Below, in pieces: positions 33,406-43,779 of a stretch of 64,000 nt of DNA. The stretch covers positions 8,779 to 72,778 of the forward strand of contig SUTS01000008.1 in the NCBI GenBank assembly GCA_015152555.1, read 5' to 3'. Origin of the DNA: Cyanobacteria bacterium SIG26 (lineage in GTDB: Bacteria > Cyanobacteriota > Vampirovibrionia > Gastranaerophilales > Gastranaerophilaceae). Each line of letters starts with the position of its first letter. Position 1 is the stretch's first letter. The notes under the pieces are model-generated. The model saw only the letters and a list, made by a program, of their open reading frames with translations. It did not search any database and was not told the DNA's origin. Made by a program: the position numbers and the translations under genes.

Positions 33406-36400
33406 TATACGTCAATCTCCAAATCTTTATCTGTAATTTCTTTTTTCGGGAATCTGTCGACAAATTCTTGAACCAGTACGTAGAATGCAGGTGTTAAAAC
33501 CGCACCTAAAGTACACGCTGCAACCATACCTCCAAAAACAGTAGAACCAACAGAAATACGAGAATTAGCTCCGGCACCAACCGCAAATATCATTGGTAAT
33601 ACCCCGATAATAAATGCTAATTCTGTCATCATAATAGCTCTAAATCTTAATTTTGCAGCCTTTATAGCGGCTTCTTTAATGCCAAGTCCATGTTTTTCGT
33701 GTTCTTCTTTTGCGAATTCAACAATCAAAATAGATTGTTTTGCAGCCAAACCAATTAATGTAATCATACCGACTTGAGAATATACGTCGAAAGATTGGTT
33801 AATCATCATTTGGAACAATAACGCACCCAAAGCTGCAACCGGCGAAATTAATAATACTGCAACAGGTATTGTATAACTTTCGTATAACGCAACAAGAAAT
33901 AAATATACAAAAACAAGTGCAAAGGTTACAATCATTGCAGTTTGTCCAGCCGCTTCTCTTTCTTGAGCTGAGGTTCCTGACCAGTCAAAAGTCATATCTG
34001 AAGGTAATATTTTTCTTGCTAAATTTTCCATTGCATCCATAGCTTCCCCGGAGCTTCTGCCTTCGGCTTCCATGCCGGAGATTTGTACGGATTGGTATTG
34101 GTTGTAGCGTGAAATTGATGCGGTTCCTACAGTTTGCCTTAAAGTTACTACTGATAATACAGGAACTTGAACACCGTTTCTATTTTTTACATAAATACCT
34201 TCCAAATCAGTAGCTTTGTTTCTAAATCTACTTTCTGCTTGTATTTGAACTTTAAACACGCGTCCATATTTATTGAAGTCATTTACATAATATGTACCAA
34301 GCATTGATGATAAAGTTACATAAAGCTCTTGTAAATCAATATTTTGAGCCATTGCTTTTGCATAATCAATATCAACAATATATTGAGGAACGTTAGCTTG
34401 GAATGTTGTGCTGACTCGTCTCAAATAAGGATCTTGGTTTGCTGCTGTAATTAATTTGTTTGCCCAAGTTTCCATTTCTTGTGATGTGTATTCACCTTGA
34501 GATAACATTTGAAACTCAAAACCACCTAACATACTCATCCCTTGAATTGCAGGAGGTGAAAAGACAATAATTGATGCTTCTTTTGTTGTGGCAGTTATTT
34601 GGTTTATTCTTGATAAGATTGCGGTATGTGATAAATCCGTTGGTTTTCCTTGAATTTTTCTTTGAATCCAAGTTATAGGATTGTTTTTTCTTTCTTCATA
34701 GTCTTTTAATAAGATAATAGCGAAAGCTGAGTTTACTGCTCTACCGCCACCAAATACTGTGATTTTTTTTGGTTCAACACCGTCTAGTTGACTAACTTGT
34801 TCAATGAATTTTCTTGAAACTTCTTCTGTTCTTGATAATGATGCGCCATCAGGTAGCGTAATTTGAGAAATCAATACCCCTTGGTCTTCATCAGGGATAA
34901 AGCCTGTTGATATAAACTTAAATCCTAATAAAGTTAAAGCCACAATTATTAAATATGTCGTGATTAACAATTTTCTGTTATAGACAAACTTTTCAACAAA
35001 TTCCATAAAGAAATCTTCAACCTTATCGAAGCCTCTATTGAAAACTCTTACAATAAAACGAGTTCTTCTGCTCATTCTATCTTTAATTCTTACAATATGT
35101 TCACCTAAAGAATGCGCAATCGTACTCAAGTGATCATCTTCAGATTCATGTTTTAGTAAATGAGCACACATCGCAGGAGATAAAGACAATGCGCAAATTG
35201 CAGAAATTGCGATTGAGACAGCAATACAAACAGCAAATTGTTTGTACATAACACCTGTCATACCACCCATAAATACAATTGGTACAAATACTGCCATTAA
35301 AACCATTGCCATCGCAACAAGAGATGCGCCAACTTCTTCCATTGTCAGTTGAGTCGCGATAATAGCGGATTTACCTTCTTCCATGTGTCGTTTAACGTTT
35401 TCAATTACAACAATAGCATCGTCAACTACGACCCCTACCGCTAAAACTAATGCAAATAGTGATAATAGGTTAATAGACATTCCCAACGCCTTTAGGGCAA
35501 AGAATGTCCCAATCAATGATACTGGAATTGTAGCACAAGGAACTAATGTTGCCATACCATCTCCCAAAAATAGGAAAATAATAAGTACAACAATAATACC
35601 GGTTAGTAAAATCGTAAATTCGACTTCTCTCATTGACTCGTGTATATAATCGGCATCGTCTTTGATTGTAATAATTTTTATACCGTTTGTAAGTCTTTCA
35701 TTTAAATCATCGACTTTAGCATGAACACCTTTTGACATGTTGATAATATTAGCATCAGGTTGCTGGGAAATAACAACAACCGCAGAAGGTTTACCACCAA
35801 CCAAACCTAAATTCTGATAAGTTTGAGCACCTAGTTCCACTCTACCAATATCTTTTATTTTAACATTTGAACCATCAATATTTGAACGGATTATTATATT
35901 TTCAAAATCTTTTACGTCGCTAAGTCGACCTTTAGTTTTTAAAGTTAATTGTAATGCGTGTGCTTCATCTGTTGGTAAAGCACCTAAGGCACCTGCGGCA
36001 ACTTGTGTGTTTTGAGCGTTGATTGCTGCTCGAACTTCGCTTGTTGAAACGTTTAGTCCAGCCATTTTTTGTGGATCAAGCCATATTCTCATAGAGTAAT
36101 CACCAGCGCCGTAAACTTCTACATCGGCAACACCTTCTACTCGTTTAAGTTCATCTTTAATATATATTGAACCATAATTTGTTAAGTCTAATTGGCTCCA
36201 GTTTCCTGATTCTGGATATAATGTTAAGATTAATGCCCCTGAGCCTGCTGTTCTTGAAATTGCAGTAACACCAGTTCTTTGCACATCTTCAGGTAATTGA
36301 GATTGTACTTGTTGAATGCGGTTTTGAACATTCATCAGGTTTACGTTTTTATCAGATCCGACTTTAAAATACATGTTTAAAATGTATGTACCATCGTATG

Positions 36401-36668
36401 AGTTTGATGACATATATGTCATATTTTCTACGCCGTTTAGTTTGTTTTCTAAAACTGTTGCGACAGATGATTCGACAACTTCGGCACTTGCACCCATATA
36501 TGTTGCTGAAACTTGAATTTGTGGTGGGGTTACGTCAGGATAACTCTCTTGTTTTAAGCTTAACATTGAAATCATACCCACAATAACAATACAGATTGAT
36601 ATTACAAGGGCGAATCTCGGTTTTTTTATGAAGAAAAACAGTTTTTCTTTATCAAAAATTTTTTTCAT
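33405..36668 (-). CDS. RND-family inner-membrane efflux transporter (AcrB/HAE1)
   Basis: The 1087-residue protein shows two repeats, each with six membrane helices and a large periplasmic loop. The proton-relay pair D416-D417 lies in [15 protein letters not shown] in helix 4. [11 protein letters not shown] starts the second half. It expels drugs, bile salts or other amphiphiles using proton influx. An extra segment of about 55 residues between TM6 and TM7 ([12 protein letters not shown]..) and a Lys-rich insert are slightly longer than in AcrB (1049). Start and stop codons overlap those of the neighbours by one base (TAATG), giving a tightly coupled MFP-RND-OMF operon. Confidence 0.96.
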   Translation of the reverse strand: MKKIFDKEKLFFFIKKPRFALVISICIVIVGMISMLSLKQESYPDVTPPQIQVSATYMGASAEVVESSVATVLENKLNGVENMTYMSSNSYDGTYILNMYFKVGSDKNVNLMNVQNRIQQVQSQLPEDVQRTGVTAISRTAGSGALILTLYPESGNWSQLDLTNYGSIYIKDELKRVEGVADVEVYGAGDYSMRIWLDPQKMAGLNVSTSEVRAAINAQNTQVAAGALGALPTDEAHALQLTLKTKGRLSDVKDFENIIIRSNIDGSNVKIKDIGRVELGAQTYQNLGLVGGKPSAVVVISQQPDANIINMSKGVHAKVDDLNERLTNGIKIITIKDDADYIHESMREVEFTILLTGIIVVLIIFLFLGDGMATLVPCATIPVSLIGTFFALKALGMSINLLSLFALVLAVGVVVDDAIVVIENVKRHMEEGKSAIIATQLTMEEVGASLVAMAMVLMAVFVPIVFMGGMTGVMYKQFAVCIAVSIAISAICALSLSPAMCAHLLKHESEDDHLSTIAHSLGEHIVRIKDRMSRRTRFIVRVFNRGFDKVEDFFMEFVEKFVYNRKLLITTYLIIVALTLLGFKFISTGFIPDEDQGVLISQITLPDGASLSRTEEVSRKFIEQVSQLDGVEPKKITVFGGGRAVNSAFAIILLKDYEERKNNPITWIQRKIQGKPTDLSHTAILSRINQITATTKEASIIVFSPPAIQGMSMLGGFEFQMLSQGEYTSQEMETWANKLITAANQDPYLRRVSTTFQANVPQYIVDIDYAKAMAQNIDLQELYVTLSSMLGTYYVNDFNKYGRVFKVQIQAESRFRNKATDLEGIYVKNRNGVQVPVLSVVTLRQTVGTASISRYNQYQSVQISGMEAEGRSSGEAMDAMENLARKILPSDMTFDWSGTSAQEREAAGQTAMIVTFALVFVYLFLVALYESYTIPVAVLLISPVAALGALLFQMMINQSFDVYSQVGMITLIGLAAKQSILIVEFAKEEHEKHGLGIKEAAIKAAKLRFRAIMMTELAFIIGVLPMIFAVGAGANSRISVGSTVFGGMVAACTLGAVLTPAFYVLVQEFVDRFPKKEITDKDLEIDV

Positions 36669-37852
36669 TATTTTTTACCTGCTTTTTGTTTTTTTGTATA
36701 TTCATCATTGGTTAAAATTTTAAGGGCTTGCCCTTCTGTAGTTACGTTTTGAATACCTGCAACTACAATGATGTCATCTTTTGTTAAACCTTCATCTATA
36801 ATCCAGTTGTTGTTTAAATCATCTGAAACCTTTATATCTTTTCTGATGGCTTTGTTATCTTCAACAGCCCATACGTAATAACCGCTCATCGCATCACCTT
36901 TGGTACAAGATTGAGGGACAGTTAAGTAGCTAATTTCTTGTGGTGCAACAAGTGTAACTTTCATATAATCTCCAGGAACTAATATTCCTTTTGGATTATC
37001 AAATGTAGCACGCATTTGAACTGAACCTGAATTTTTATCGATTTGATTGTCGACAAAGTTGATGGTTCCAACGTTTTCATACCAATTTCCGTCACTAAAT
37101 TGGACTTTTACTTCAACATCTTTAAATTTATCACTAGCTCTAAATAGCTTTACGAAATCTGCGCTTCTCAAACTGAAAGTAACGTATACAGGGTCAGTAC
37201 TTGAAATGTTTACTAGTGGTCCTGATGTTACTTGAACATAGTTTCCTTCTGTAATATTAACTTTTCCGATTCTACCGTCAATTGGTGATTTTATCGTTGT
37301 GTATCCTAAATTAACCTTTGCTAGTTCATAACGCTGTTTTGCTGCATCATATAATGCTTTGTTAGAGTTTCTGTTTGCTAGGCTTTGATCTACATCAGAA
37401 CGACTGATTAAATCTTCTTCAATAAGCGCTGTCGCGCGATCTAATTCTTGTTGTGCGTTTTTTAATAGCGCATCGTATTGACGGACTGTTGCGCCTGAAT
37501 TGTTTAATTCTAATTGATATTCTCTAGGATCAATTTGAAATAATAATTGACCTTCTTTTACAAAATCTCCTTCTTTGAAGTGTTTTTTTAATAAGAATCC
37601 TGGGACCCTTGCTACAATATCTACTGAATATTGAGCTTCAACACGACCTGTAGATTGTGCTGAGACAAATGTTGTTTCTGTGTGTGGTTTATCAACGACA
37701 ACTTCTTTTGGCATTTTCATTGCTTGCATCATCAAAAATCCACTAATAGTAGCTGAAAGTTTATTATATATAATTGGCACAATAATTATCAATAAAACAG
37801 CAATAGCCATTTGTTTTCTAGTCATTTTTTTTATTTTCATACTCTGCTCCAT
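36668..37852 (-). CDS. Membrane-fusion protein (AcrA/MFP) of the RND pump
   Basis: The protein has 394 residues. One N-terminal membrane segment (about 14-33) anchors it. A barrel-sandwich (lipoyl) domain is split by a helical hairpin (about 105-175). Beta-barrel and membrane-proximal domains complete the periplasmic adaptor. Signatures are [19 protein letters not shown] and [13 protein letters not shown]. It has no lipobox Cys, unlike AcrA, so it stays as a signal anchor. It is the first gene of the operon, after a terminator at 37916-37944. Confidence 0.94.
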   Translation of the reverse strand: MEQSMKIKKMTRKQMAIAVLLIIIVPIIYNKLSATISGFLMMQAMKMPKEVVVDKPHTETTFVSAQSTGRVEAQYSVDIVARVPGFLLKKHFKEGDFVKEGQLLFQIDPREYQLELNNSGATVRQYDALLKNAQQELDRATALIEEDLISRSDVDQSLANRNSNKALYDAAKQRYELAKVNLGYTTIKSPIDGRIGKVNITEGNYVQVTSGPLVNISSTDPVYVTFSLRSADFVKLFRASDKFKDVEVKVQFSDGNWYENVGTINFVDNQIDKNSGSVQMRATFDNPKGILVPGDYMKVTLVAPQEISYLTVPQSCTKGDAMSGYYVWAVEDNKAIRKDIKVSDDLNNNWIIDEGLTKDDIIVVAGIQNVTTEGQALKILTNDEYTKKQKAGKK

Positions 37853-37915
37853 TTTCCCTATTTGTCTGGTTTGTTTTATATCGATATCATACTTAATAAA
37901 CGACTTACTGTCAAT

Positions 37916-37944
37916 AAAAAAGCTCCCTTTCTCGGGAGCTTTTT
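37916..37944 (-). terminator. Terminator of the TPR gene
   Basis: AAAAAGCTCCC-loop-GGGAGCTTTTT follows the TPR gene stop codon by a few bases and separates it from the efflux operon. Confidence 0.85.
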
Positions 37945-37946
37945 GT

Positions 37947-40900
37947 TTATTTTTTCATTTCTTTTAAGATGGTTTTTGGACCGTTGGTTCTGGTAGGAAC
38001 TGTTTCTGTTTCTAACCCTAATTCTTTTGAAATATCTTCTCCGTAAAAGTTTTTCATCAACCCATAAATATTACTTTCATCTTCAATTTCTTGCTCATCA
38101 TCTCTATCCCACCACCAAACAAACTTTTTCTTTTCTTTTTTGGAATTTTCTTCCGTAATTATCGGTGTTGAAGAGTTAACATTTTGGTTAACGATATTTG
38201 CGGGAGTTCCGACAATTTCATTCATTTTTTCTTGTACTTGTTCTTCTATTGACAAAGCTTTTTCACTTATTGAATTTTGTGATCCCTCAAATTTTTCATC
38301 ATTGATTAATTCAGTTTCTTCAATATCTTGTTGAATTTGATTGATTTCTTGTTGAGCTGTTTCAGTTGCTTCTGTTTTTGTTTTTTTATTTTTACGTTTA
38401 AAGAAACTAAACCAAGATTTTTTCTCTTTTTTAACCTCTTGTACAGGTATTTCCGTATTATTAGTTTCGGTGTCTGCTTGATCTATGCCAGTTTGTGTTT
38501 CATCAATATTATCTTTTGAGTCTCCTATAAATACTGATTGCACAATTGAGCTTACAGTTTCTTCTGCTGAATTTTCTTCAGTATTCGTTGAAATTTCTGT
38601 TTTTATTTCATCGGATTTTTGTTCTTGTTCAAAGCTTTCTTCAATTTGTTCAGCAATATTTTCTTGAGAATTATTATCAGTTTCAATCTCTTTTTGTTCG
38701 GTTGCTTTAACCGGCACACTCAATGTAGGAATTATTACCACAGGTGATTCAACAATCTCTTGTTGCAGTTGAGTTTCAACTGAGGAAACATTTTCAGAAA
38801 TCTCAATCGAAGAACTGACTTCATTTGGTAAATCTCCGGTTTTAGGTGTGACAACTGATTTAAGCTTATCTGTTATAATAGTTTGTGTTGTTGTAATATC
38901 TTGGCTAATATTTTCAGATGTCTCTTGAATATTATCAATATTATTTTCAACGTTGTCTGTAATTTTAGTTATATCTGATTTTAATGCACTGTTTGCTTCT
39001 GCGACTTGAATATCTTGTTCAAATTGTTTTCCGGCTTCTTTTATATAATTTGTTGGGTCAAAATATACAATTTCATCGCCCTCATTAATTTGAGGGGTTA
39101 TTTTTTGTATGTCAAATTCTTTTAAATCAACGTTTGCGTGTTTTTCTACGATTTGTGTAACTTTTTCTTGAGTTGTATTGATAACTTCAACAGTGTTTGT
39201 TGTTATATTTTCAATGTTAGCTTCTGCATTATTGTTTAAGTCTTCCGTGTTGGTAGGTTCTTCCGAATATAGAATTTTCACATCTTGTGATTCTTTTTGT
39301 TCTTTTGCTTCAAAGATATAGTTCGCTTTTACTTCTTCCATCGAATTTTTAATTGTAGATATAGAAGTTTCTACGTTTTCTTCAACTTTTTCTGAAATTT
39401 CTTGTGGCAAATTCTGAACAAGTTTTTCAGAATTATCTATATTTTCTTCGATTTTTGTTATTTGTTCTTGAGCAAAGTCTTCAACGCTGTTTTCTGCTTT
39501 TTGCGTGGTTATTGGAAAAGCGTTTGTAGCAAGTATTTTTGCAACAGAAGTTTGCTCTTCTGATAATAAAGTATCCATAGGATCTGTAGATTGTTTTAGT
39601 TTAATAGTCGAATTTTCTTCTACAGTTATAATGCTTTGTTCATTTATATCATTAGTTTTGTCAGAAAAAGTTGTTATTAGATAAGTAGGTTCATTGTATT
39701 TAAATGTTATCCCTAAATCATTAAATGTTGTTCTTATATAGTCATATTGTATGTCAACATCATTGTATGTTAAAATTAAATCCACATCTATTTTATCTGC
39801 CGGATTTTTAATTTTGTCCAGTTTGGCAATAATTGGATTATTATAAGCTTTTTCTAATTCGGATTTTGCTCCAAATCCTTTGTCTTGTATAATTTTAGCA
39901 TTTAAATAATGCAGATAATTTGTTAATGTTTTTTCTTTTTCTGATGTTATTTTAATATCATTATTATAGATATCGTTTATGTTATTGCGAATTTTTTCGA
40001 TATCAGCAATGGCAGCATCAAGGTTACCTTTTTCATATTGCGCAAGTGCTCTTAAATATAGAACAGAATTATAATTTGAAACGTGACGATATAAAAGATT
40101 TGTTGAACCTTCGATTACAGAATCATAATCTTTTGCAATATGCTGTGCAATTAACTTGTAGTAAATACTGTTAAAATCACTTTTATTATGTTTTATAGCC
40201 TTATCAAAATTGGATATAGCTTCAGCTTCTTTTCCGTTTTGAAGATAATTTAAACCAATATAATAGTAATATGTTGAACAATTTGGGTTATGAATTAATG
40301 CTTTTTCAAAATATTCTATAGATTTCTTTGAAGATTCCGCATTGAATGTTTTTTCGGCAATTAAATAATATATTTTACCCAAGCTTGCCATAGATTCAAA
40401 ATCATAAGGATTTGCATTCAATGCATTTTCAAATGCAGAAATTGCCTCTTGATCTTGTTCCAAACCTACATAAGCAACCCCTGTTAAGTAGTGACCTAAA
40501 TAGTATTCAGGATATTTTGAGGTGATATTTTGGGTTTTATAAACAGCTTCGTTAAATTGCTCTTTTTCGATCAAGTTGATTGCGTCATAGATGTCTTTAT
40601 CAATACCTGTTGTGTTGATTTTCTTACCGTATTTTTGTGGACAATTTATTTTTGTGATTTCTTTTTTTGAAGGTTGAGGCAAATATATGTGCGAATTATA
40701 TTCAAATGCTTTTTGTAAAGATTCTTCGTAAGCTACGTTATTTTGAGCTTTTTGGGCATACATCAATTGCGCATACATATTCCCCAATTCAGGGTTTTGG
40801 TATTGACTTTGTTTGTCGGCACCCAAAACTACTGCGCTTAAAACTTTTGTTCCGGTTAAAAATTTATCATCTTCCGTTTTAAGTTCGATAGCTTTTTCAA

Positions 40901-41228
40901 AATCTTTTTGCGCTAATTGATACTGACGAAGCTCGTAAAAACATTCACCCCTTAATTGGTATGCTTCGTATTTTTTAGGCTTTGATTGAATATACGCAGA
41001 TAAATAAACTATTGCTGATTGAAAATCTTTCTGACCCATCGCTGATTGAGCTTTTTCAAGGGTTTCTTTATTTGCTTTTATTTGAGCTTCTTGTTCGGAT
41101 GTTGGTTGTTCAAATCTACTTTGCTCAACTCCATCAGATCCGGCTTCAGAAATAAGTGCCGGTTCATTTGCAATAGATATAGAACCTAACAACATCAACA
41201 CTAAAAATAAATTTATCTTTTTATTCAT
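37947..41228 (-). CDS. Exported TPR-repeat protein with long acidic tail
   Basis: The protein has 1093 residues. A signal peptide (MNKKINLFLVLMLLGSISIA) is followed by about eight TPR units (45-120 and 215-420), such as YEAYQLRGECFYELRQYQLAQKDFEKA-type helices. From about residue 520 the sequence is low-complexity: Glu, Thr, Asn, Val and Ile dominate for about 400 residues. Two basic/aromatic patches break it (KKSWFSFFKRKNK; KKKFVWWWDRD), the second near the C terminus. TPRs bind protein partners; the tail may be an extended periplasmic linker. It is the only gene of its unit. The binding partner is not shown by context. Confidence 0.85.
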   Translation of the reverse strand: MNKKINLFLVLMLLGSISIANEPALISEAGSDGVEQSRFEQPTSEQEAQIKANKETLEKAQSAMGQKDFQSAIVYLSAYIQSKPKKYEAYQLRGECFYELRQYQLAQKDFEKAIELKTEDDKFLTGTKVLSAVVLGADKQSQYQNPELGNMYAQLMYAQKAQNNVAYEESLQKAFEYNSHIYLPQPSKKEITKINCPQKYGKKINTTGIDKDIYDAINLIEKEQFNEAVYKTQNITSKYPEYYLGHYLTGVAYVGLEQDQEAISAFENALNANPYDFESMASLGKIYYLIAEKTFNAESSKKSIEYFEKALIHNPNCSTYYYYIGLNYLQNGKEAEAISNFDKAIKHNKSDFNSIYYKLIAQHIAKDYDSVIEGSTNLLYRHVSNYNSVLYLRALAQYEKGNLDAAIADIEKIRNNINDIYNNDIKITSEKEKTLTNYLHYLNAKIIQDKGFGAKSELEKAYNNPIIAKLDKIKNPADKIDVDLILTYNDVDIQYDYIRTTFNDLGITFKYNEPTYLITTFSDKTNDINEQSIITVEENSTIKLKQSTDPMDTLLSEEQTSVAKILATNAFPITTQKAENSVEDFAQEQITKIEENIDNSEKLVQNLPQEISEKVEENVETSISTIKNSMEEVKANYIFEAKEQKESQDVKILYSEEPTNTEDLNNNAEANIENITTNTVEVINTTQEKVTQIVEKHANVDLKEFDIQKITPQINEGDEIVYFDPTNYIKEAGKQFEQDIQVAEANSALKSDITKITDNVENNIDNIQETSENISQDITTTQTIITDKLKSVVTPKTGDLPNEVSSSIEISENVSSVETQLQQEIVESPVVIIPTLSVPVKATEQKEIETDNNSQENIAEQIEESFEQEQKSDEIKTEISTNTEENSAEETVSSIVQSVFIGDSKDNIDETQTGIDQADTETNNTEIPVQEVKKEKKSWFSFFKRKNKKTKTEATETAQQEINQIQQDIEETELINDEKFEGSQNSISEKALSIEEQVQEKMNEIVGTPANIVNQNVNSSTPIITEENSKKEKKKFVWWWDRDDEQEIEDESNIYGLMKNFYGEDISKELGLETETVPTRTNGPKTILKEMKK

Positions 41229-41286
41229 ATATCCCCCTCTTATCTAGTAATTATGTAACAGAATTATACAATAGAAAATCCAATAA

Positions 41287-41315
41287 TTGAAGAACTTAAC
41301 ATATTTAAGTATAAT
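41287..41315 (+). promoter_or_regulatory. Sigma-70 promoter for a leaderless tag mRNA
   Basis: TTGAAG (41287-41292), a 17-base spacer and TATAAT (41310-41315) are followed by six T bases and the ATG at 41322, the same geometry as at 2402-2437. Confidence 0.75.
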
Positions 41316-41321
41316 TTTTTT

Positions 41322-41864
41322 ATGAAAAGATGTTTCTGGGTTGACGAAAAATCCGATATTTACAAACAATATCACGATAAAGAATGGGGTGTCCCCAAAT
41401 ATGATGATAGGGAATTATTTGAGCTTCTTATATTAGAATCATTTCAGGCAGGTTTGTCTTGGTTAACAATTTTGAAAAAACGTGAAGCTTTCAGGCTGGC
41501 CTATGATAATTTCAATATCAACAAGGTTGTGCAATACGATGATAAAAAAGTTGAAGAATTGTTGAATAATAAAGATATTATAAGGTGTAAAAATAAAATA
41601 AAAGCATCCATAAATAATGCTAAAATATTTGTTGATATTCAAAAAGAATTTGGCAGTTTTTCAAATTATATATGGGGATTTTCTGATAATAAAATCATAA
41701 AAAATATAACAGGTAAAATTATTGTAAGCTCACCTTTATCCGATAAAATTTCAAAAGATTTGAAAAAACGCGGTATGAAATATGTCGGAACCGTAATTAT
41801 ATATTCTTATTTACAAGCTATCGGTGTTATTAATGATCACGACAAAGATTGTTTTTTATATTAA
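41322..41864 (+). CDS. tag: DNA-3-methyladenine glycosylase I
   Basis: The 180-residue enzyme removes 3-methyladenine from alkylated DNA. It is HhH-like with a zinc snap. The four zinc ligands match E. coli Tag: C4, H18, H173 and C177. The catalytic Glu in LESFQAGLSW and W22 in HDKEWG line the base pocket. GMKYVGTVIIYSYLQAIGVINDH is the conserved C-terminal region. The length is normal. The mRNA is predicted to be leaderless. A hairpin terminator follows, so the gene is transcribed alone. Confidence 0.95.
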   Translation: MKRCFWVDEKSDIYKQYHDKEWGVPKYDDRELFELLILESFQAGLSWLTILKKREAFRLAYDNFNINKVVQYDDKKVEELLNNKDIIRCKNKIKASINNAKIFVDIQKEFGSFSNYIWGFSDNKIIKNITGKIIVSSPLSDKISKDLKKRGMKYVGTVIIYSYLQAIGVINDHDKDCFLY

Positions 41865-41879
41865 ACTAATGTAAAAGTT

Positions 41880-41908
41880 TTTTGCTAACTAGCAAAATTT
41901 ATTTTTCT
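41880..41908 (+). terminator. Terminator of tag
   Basis: TTTTGCT-AACT-AGCAAAA forms a 7-bp stem followed by TTTATTTTTC. Confidence 0.6.
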
Positions 41909-41975
41909 TTGTTTTAAAATAAAAAAGGATGCAAAATTTCATGTCTCCATTCACATTAAACATATAGGTAAAATA

Positions 41976-42536
41976 ATGGGATTTTCTAACCGTATAAAAC
42001 CAGCACTTGAAACACTGGGCAAAAAATGTACACCTACATACGTGGTTGTTGCTGTCGCAACAGCTAAAGGTATTTTTCGCCCATTATTTACAATGATGGA
42101 TAAAAAAGAATCTCCGGAAACTAAAAAATACACAGCGTTAAGAGAAGGTATGACTGAAGTTGTCGCAATCCCAACATATTTATTTTTTGGTCAATATTTA
42201 CCAAATCAAGCAGTTAAGCTAATCAAAGATCCGGCAAAACAAGTTATGGCTCGACATAATACCAGTTTCATTGGCGTATGTACCGCTGCTTTACTTGTAA
42301 TTCCTGCATTATGTTCAATTACGGTAAAACCTTTTACTGATAGAATTTTCAACAAAAATAAAGGTAAAGATATCGTTAATGCATCTCAAAAATTAGATGT
42401 GATATCTCCGTCAACAGAACCGCAAGTTAAAACTCCAATAACTCAAACAGGTAATTTAGCCGTGTCAAATAGATTAGCTCCATATAAACCTCTAACGATT
42501 GCAAATTTTATGAATACAGGAATGAGGGTAAGTTAA
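41976..42536 (+). CDS. Unknown membrane protein, first of a paralogous pair
   Basis: The protein has 186 residues. Two hydrophobic segments are likely membrane helices (about 58-75 and 93-115). The motif RPLFTMMD (35-42) then ETKKY aligns with RPAFILMD then QTKKF in the next gene, so the two are paralogues. A basic stretch (FNKNKGKD) and a Pro-rich tail end the protein. I do not know the family. A TAGG lies eight bases before the ATG. The downstream gene begins one base after its stop codon, so the pair is co-translated. Confidence 0.72.
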   Translation: MGFSNRIKPALETLGKKCTPTYVVVAVATAKGIFRPLFTMMDKKESPETKKYTALREGMTEVVAIPTYLFFGQYLPNQAVKLIKDPAKQVMARHNTSFIGVCTAALLVIPALCSITVKPFTDRIFNKNKGKDIVNASQKLDVISPSTEPQVKTPITQTGNLAVSNRLAPYKPLTIANFMNTGMRVS

Positions 42537-42537
42537 T

Positions 42538-43125
42538 ATGATAGGTCCAATTCAAAACATAATTACAAACCCAAATTTATTCAGTGCAACACAAAGTGTT
42601 GCAACCCAAGTGTCAGTAGAGACATGCCTTAAAGCAGTTGGTCGTCCGGCATTTATTTTGATGGATAATCAAATCGATACCCAAACAAAGAAATTTTCAT
42701 CAACAAAAGAGTTTTTATACCAACTAATTTGTCTAGGTATTTATTTAGGCGCAGTTATTCCTGTGTTTAAAAAAGGTGCCTATTCAATAGCTAAAAAAAT
42801 GTACCCGGATGAAGCGATATTTAAAGCATTCAAAACTTCTGATGATGCGATGAAATTTATCAAGACAAAATCTGAAAAGCGTCCTGAAATAGTTACGGAA
42901 CTTAATAAAACATTAAAAGAAGGTGAAAATCCATACAAGTTAGAAGATATGAATACAAATTTAGCTAACGGTATTATTCAAGGAAGTTCAATTTTGGGTT
43001 CCGTAACCGGTTTGGCTATAGTTGCCCCGATTGTGTCTCATCCTATGATTCACCCAATTCTAAAGGCTGTTGGCTTAACAAAGCACGACGAAACTAAAAA
43101 AGAAAATTTAGATAAACAAGCTTAA
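42538..43125 (+). CDS. Unknown membrane protein, second of a paralogous pair
   Basis: The protein has 195 residues. It shares RPAFILMD (36-43) and TKKFSSTKE with the product of the gene before it. Two hydrophobic segments (about 60-76 and 150-170) suggest membrane helices, with a soluble helical region of about 65 residues between them. GAGGG precedes the ATG. As a tandem pair in one operon, the two proteins probably form a heteromeric complex. Function unknown. Confidence 0.72.
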   Translation: MIGPIQNIITNPNLFSATQSVATQVSVETCLKAVGRPAFILMDNQIDTQTKKFSSTKEFLYQLICLGIYLGAVIPVFKKGAYSIAKKMYPDEAIFKAFKTSDDAMKFIKTKSEKRPEIVTELNKTLKEGENPYKLEDMNTNLANGIIQGSSILGSVTGLAIVAPIVSHPMIHPILKAVGLTKHDETKKENLDKQA

Positions 43126-43140
43126 TTCTTTGTATCTGTT

Positions 43141-43740
43141 TTATTTGATATCTTTAAAAAACTCATTTGCAATAAGTTGAGAGTATCTATCTTTTTCGTT
43201 AACTGATACTAAAATTTTATCATTTCCATTTTTATCTTTTACAACAGAGATTATTCCGCTAATATCTCCGATTGGTAATTTTTTTAATTTTGCTACAAAT
43301 CTTACGTATGGAACTTCTTGTCCGTATGACTTCATTGTTCCTTTTTCAATTACGTTAAATTCTTCAACCGCTGCAGATTGATATTTTATCTTACTTATTG
43401 CAGTTTTAATTTTTTCTTCTGCATTATCCGATTTTATATCTTCTTGAGTCAGAATAGCTTTTTTGCCGGAATCAACAATTAGCATTTTTTGACCTGAAGC
43501 TTTGTGCTCAGCCAGAACGGCATTATACCCCAGAATTCCTGTAGCTTTTTCTATTTCGAATTCTTTATTTATTTTTGAAAAGTCACCTATTTTTTGAGCT
43601 CTTTCTAATATTGTTTCTTTACTTGGATTTAGATAGTTTTTCACTTGCATTTTTAACCAATCGTGACCGCCAAATGTGACAAAACCAACAATTACCACAG
43701 TTAAAAATATTGAACGTGTTACGTTTTTTAAACAACCCAT
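43141..43740 (-). CDS. Unknown membrane-anchored protein
   Basis: The protein has 199 residues. A single N-terminal hydrophobic segment (about 9-25, SIFLTVVIVGFVTFGG) acts as signal anchor or uncleaved signal. The rest is a soluble alpha/beta domain, Lys- and Glu-rich, which faces the periplasm if the positive-inside rule holds. No family recognised. It is convergent with the membrane-protein pair and divergent from mutS, whose start lies 39 bp away. Confidence 0.7.
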   Translation of the reverse strand: MGCLKNVTRSIFLTVVIVGFVTFGGHDWLKMQVKNYLNPSKETILERAQKIGDFSKINKEFEIEKATGILGYNAVLAEHKASGQKMLIVDSGKKAILTQEDIKSDNAEEKIKTAISKIKYQSAAVEEFNVIEKGTMKSYGQEVPYVRFVAKLKKLPIGDISGIISVVKDKNGNDKILVSVNEKDRYSQLIANEFFKDIK

Positions 43741-43779
43741 GTTGAAATCCTCTTACTTTTAGTATAAGAATATTATATT

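Noticed and set aside
41929-41968. Twelve-codon frame between tag and the membrane pair, a possible leader peptide
   Set aside because: It follows an AAAAAAGG but has no attenuator structure or regulatory codon run.
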